Assembly (NCBI GenBank): GCA_003505715.1
Contig: DNXU01000360.1
Span: 1 to 5,894 of the forward strand
Direction: 5' to 3'
Length of the DNA: 5,894 nucleotides
Origin: Cyanobacteria bacterium UBA8803
Lineage (GTDB): Bacteria > Cyanobacteriota > Cyanobacteriia > Cyanobacteriales > Coleofasciculaceae
The notes beneath the pieces are model-generated. The model saw nothing but the letters and a program-made list of their open reading frames with translations. It had not been told where the DNA came from and did not search any database. Shown here piece after piece: positions 5,083 through 5,894 of the stretch. Position 1 is the first letter of the stretch; the number at the start of each line of letters is the position of its first letter. The position numbers and the translations under genes are program-made.

Positions 5083-5894
5083 ATGCTAGTTCACATCATC
5101 GCGGATTATGGCTTTGGCGACCTCGCCTTCGCGGAAGTCGTGCAGCGCATCAAACTCCATCTACCGGATGCTGAGCCGATACTCACACCTGTGCCAGCAT
5201 TTGCTACTCTGGCCGCAGGATTTTGTATCGCTCAGTTAGGCTTGCATGATGCCCCTGCCGGAACGATCATTTACCATAATGTTGCCCCGCGAGCAGATGA
5301 CGAACAGGCTCGTGTTGGGAATGCGGGTGAGCGTTTGGCTTTCGCACGCCTACCTACAGGAGTGCGCGTTATTGGCGTTAATGCAGGTTATGCCTTTTCC
5401 TTTGTGCGAGATCTAGCTGTTGAGTTGCGGTGGGCGGCTGTAGCAGCTGAAGGCTCGCAGTTTCGCTCTCGGGACTTGTTTCCGGAAGCAGCAGGCGCGA
5501 TCGCCTTGGGACAACCGGAAGCTTTAGGTGATTTGATTTCCCCCGATCTTATACCCGACGTACCACCAAACTGTATTGCCTATATTGACGGTTACGGCAA
5601 CTTAAAAACTACTATTAAATATGATGCTAGCAAAGCAGACCACGGCCACCCTGTTAGTTTACAGATTGGCGAGAACGCACGGGAAGCGATCGCCAGCGAT
5701 GGCAGTTTTGCCGTGGAATCAGGGCAGTTAGCCTTTGCGCCTGGTAGCAGTGGCTGGACAGATGTCACAGGGGAGCCACTGCGCTGGATGGAAGTTTTCC
5801 TACGCGGTGGTAATGCTTGGGAATTATTTGGTTGTCCAGCGATCGGTACGGCTATAACCCACCTTCCGCATCCTGTACTGTCACAATCGGTTTT
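5083..5894 (+). CDS. Divergent DUF62 / SAM hydroxide adenosyltransferase-superfamily protein (3' partial)
   Basis: A frame open from ATG 5083 to the window edge gives 270 residues with no stop; family members are about 260-280 long, so little is missing. The start follows GAGGGG (5067-5072), ten bases upstream; an in-frame GTG at 5041 would add 14 residues but is less suitable. The N-terminus HIIADYGFGDLAFAEVVQRI matches the family's TDFGxxD...MKGVI start. Then come APAGTIIYHNVAPR (57-70), SQFRSRDLFPEAAGAIALG (125-143; family TFHGRDxFAPxAAxLA), IAYIDGYGNLKTTI (165-178; family IDxFGNLxTNI) and a C-terminal barrel WMEVFLRGGNAWELFG (235-250; family LEIAVNxGNAAELLG). Characterised members use an Asp-Arg-His triad to activate water on S-adenosylmethionine. 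Here DPGVG is replaced by the APR region, PDNG by VNAG (99-102), and the His of FHGRD by Arg128. The fold is probable, SAM hydrolysis doubtful. Two HIP1 sites lie inside. Confidence 0.78.
   Translation, partial: MLVHIIADYGFGDLAFAEVVQRIKLHLPDAEPILTPVPAFATLAAGFCIAQLGLHDAPAGTIIYHNVAPRADDEQARVGNAGERLAFARLPTGVRVIGVNAGYAFSFVRDLAVELRWAAVAAEGSQFRSRDLFPEAAGAIALGQPEALGDLISPDLIPDVPPNCIAYIDGYGNLKTTIKYDASKADHGHPVSLQIGENAREAIASDGSFAVESGQLAFAPGSSGWTDVTGEPLRWMEVFLRGGNAWELFGCPAIGTAITHLPHPVLSQSV

Overview
The window looks like chromosomal DNA from a filamentous, Microcoleus/Oscillatoria-like cyanobacterium. The evidence is nine perfect HIP1 octamers (GCGATCGC, at 812, 1103, 1185, 1800, 2406, 4039, 4299, 5497 and 5686), a degenerate heptanucleotide tandem repeat of the cyanobacterial STRR kind at the left edge, and a secreted protein resembling the cyanobacterial PEP-CTERM 'cistern' family. 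The genus is an inference.

Layout, left to right. (1) Positions 1-69 are a CATCCCT tandem array that stops four bases before the stop codon of the first gene. (2) A minus-strand gene at 74-2482 encodes an 802-residue multi-pass membrane protein. It has an N-terminal helical-repeat region, a disordered linker, an M48 (HtpX-like) peptidase core and a C-terminal beta-rich domain. Its zinc-binding motif is degraded (GQLGH in place of HExxH, and Ile in place of the third ligand Glu), so it is probably a pseudoprotease. (3) An AT-rich non-coding stretch of about 0.5 kb follows. It holds a perfect 20-bp palindrome with a third half-site, a possible 33-residue small ORF with an overlapping hairpin, and a plausible sigma-70-type promoter. 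(4) A plus-strand gene at 2996-3736 encodes a 246-residue secreted protein with a signal peptide but no PEP-CTERM anchor; it looks truncated. (5) A 153-bp gap contains several inverted repeats, one of which could hide the next ribosome binding site. (6) A complete YbdK-type carboxylate-amine ligase (putative glutamate-cysteine ligase 2) lies at 3890-5011. (7) 71 bp downstream, on the same strand, is a divergent DUF62-family protein (SAM hydroxide adenosyltransferase/fluorinase superfamily) that runs off the right edge.

Genes 6 and 7 probably form one transcription unit. The M48-like gene and the secreted-protein gene are divergent and share the 2483-2995 control region. The stretch between about 2414 and 4038 lacks HIP1 sites, is visibly AT-richer and contains the truncated gene, which suggests a locally rearranged or faster-changing segment. 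I do not see a complete, clearly new multi-gene system. The most interesting points are the two proteins that keep an enzyme fold while losing its hallmark active-site residues, the palindromic operator-like element, and the truncated sorting substrate.
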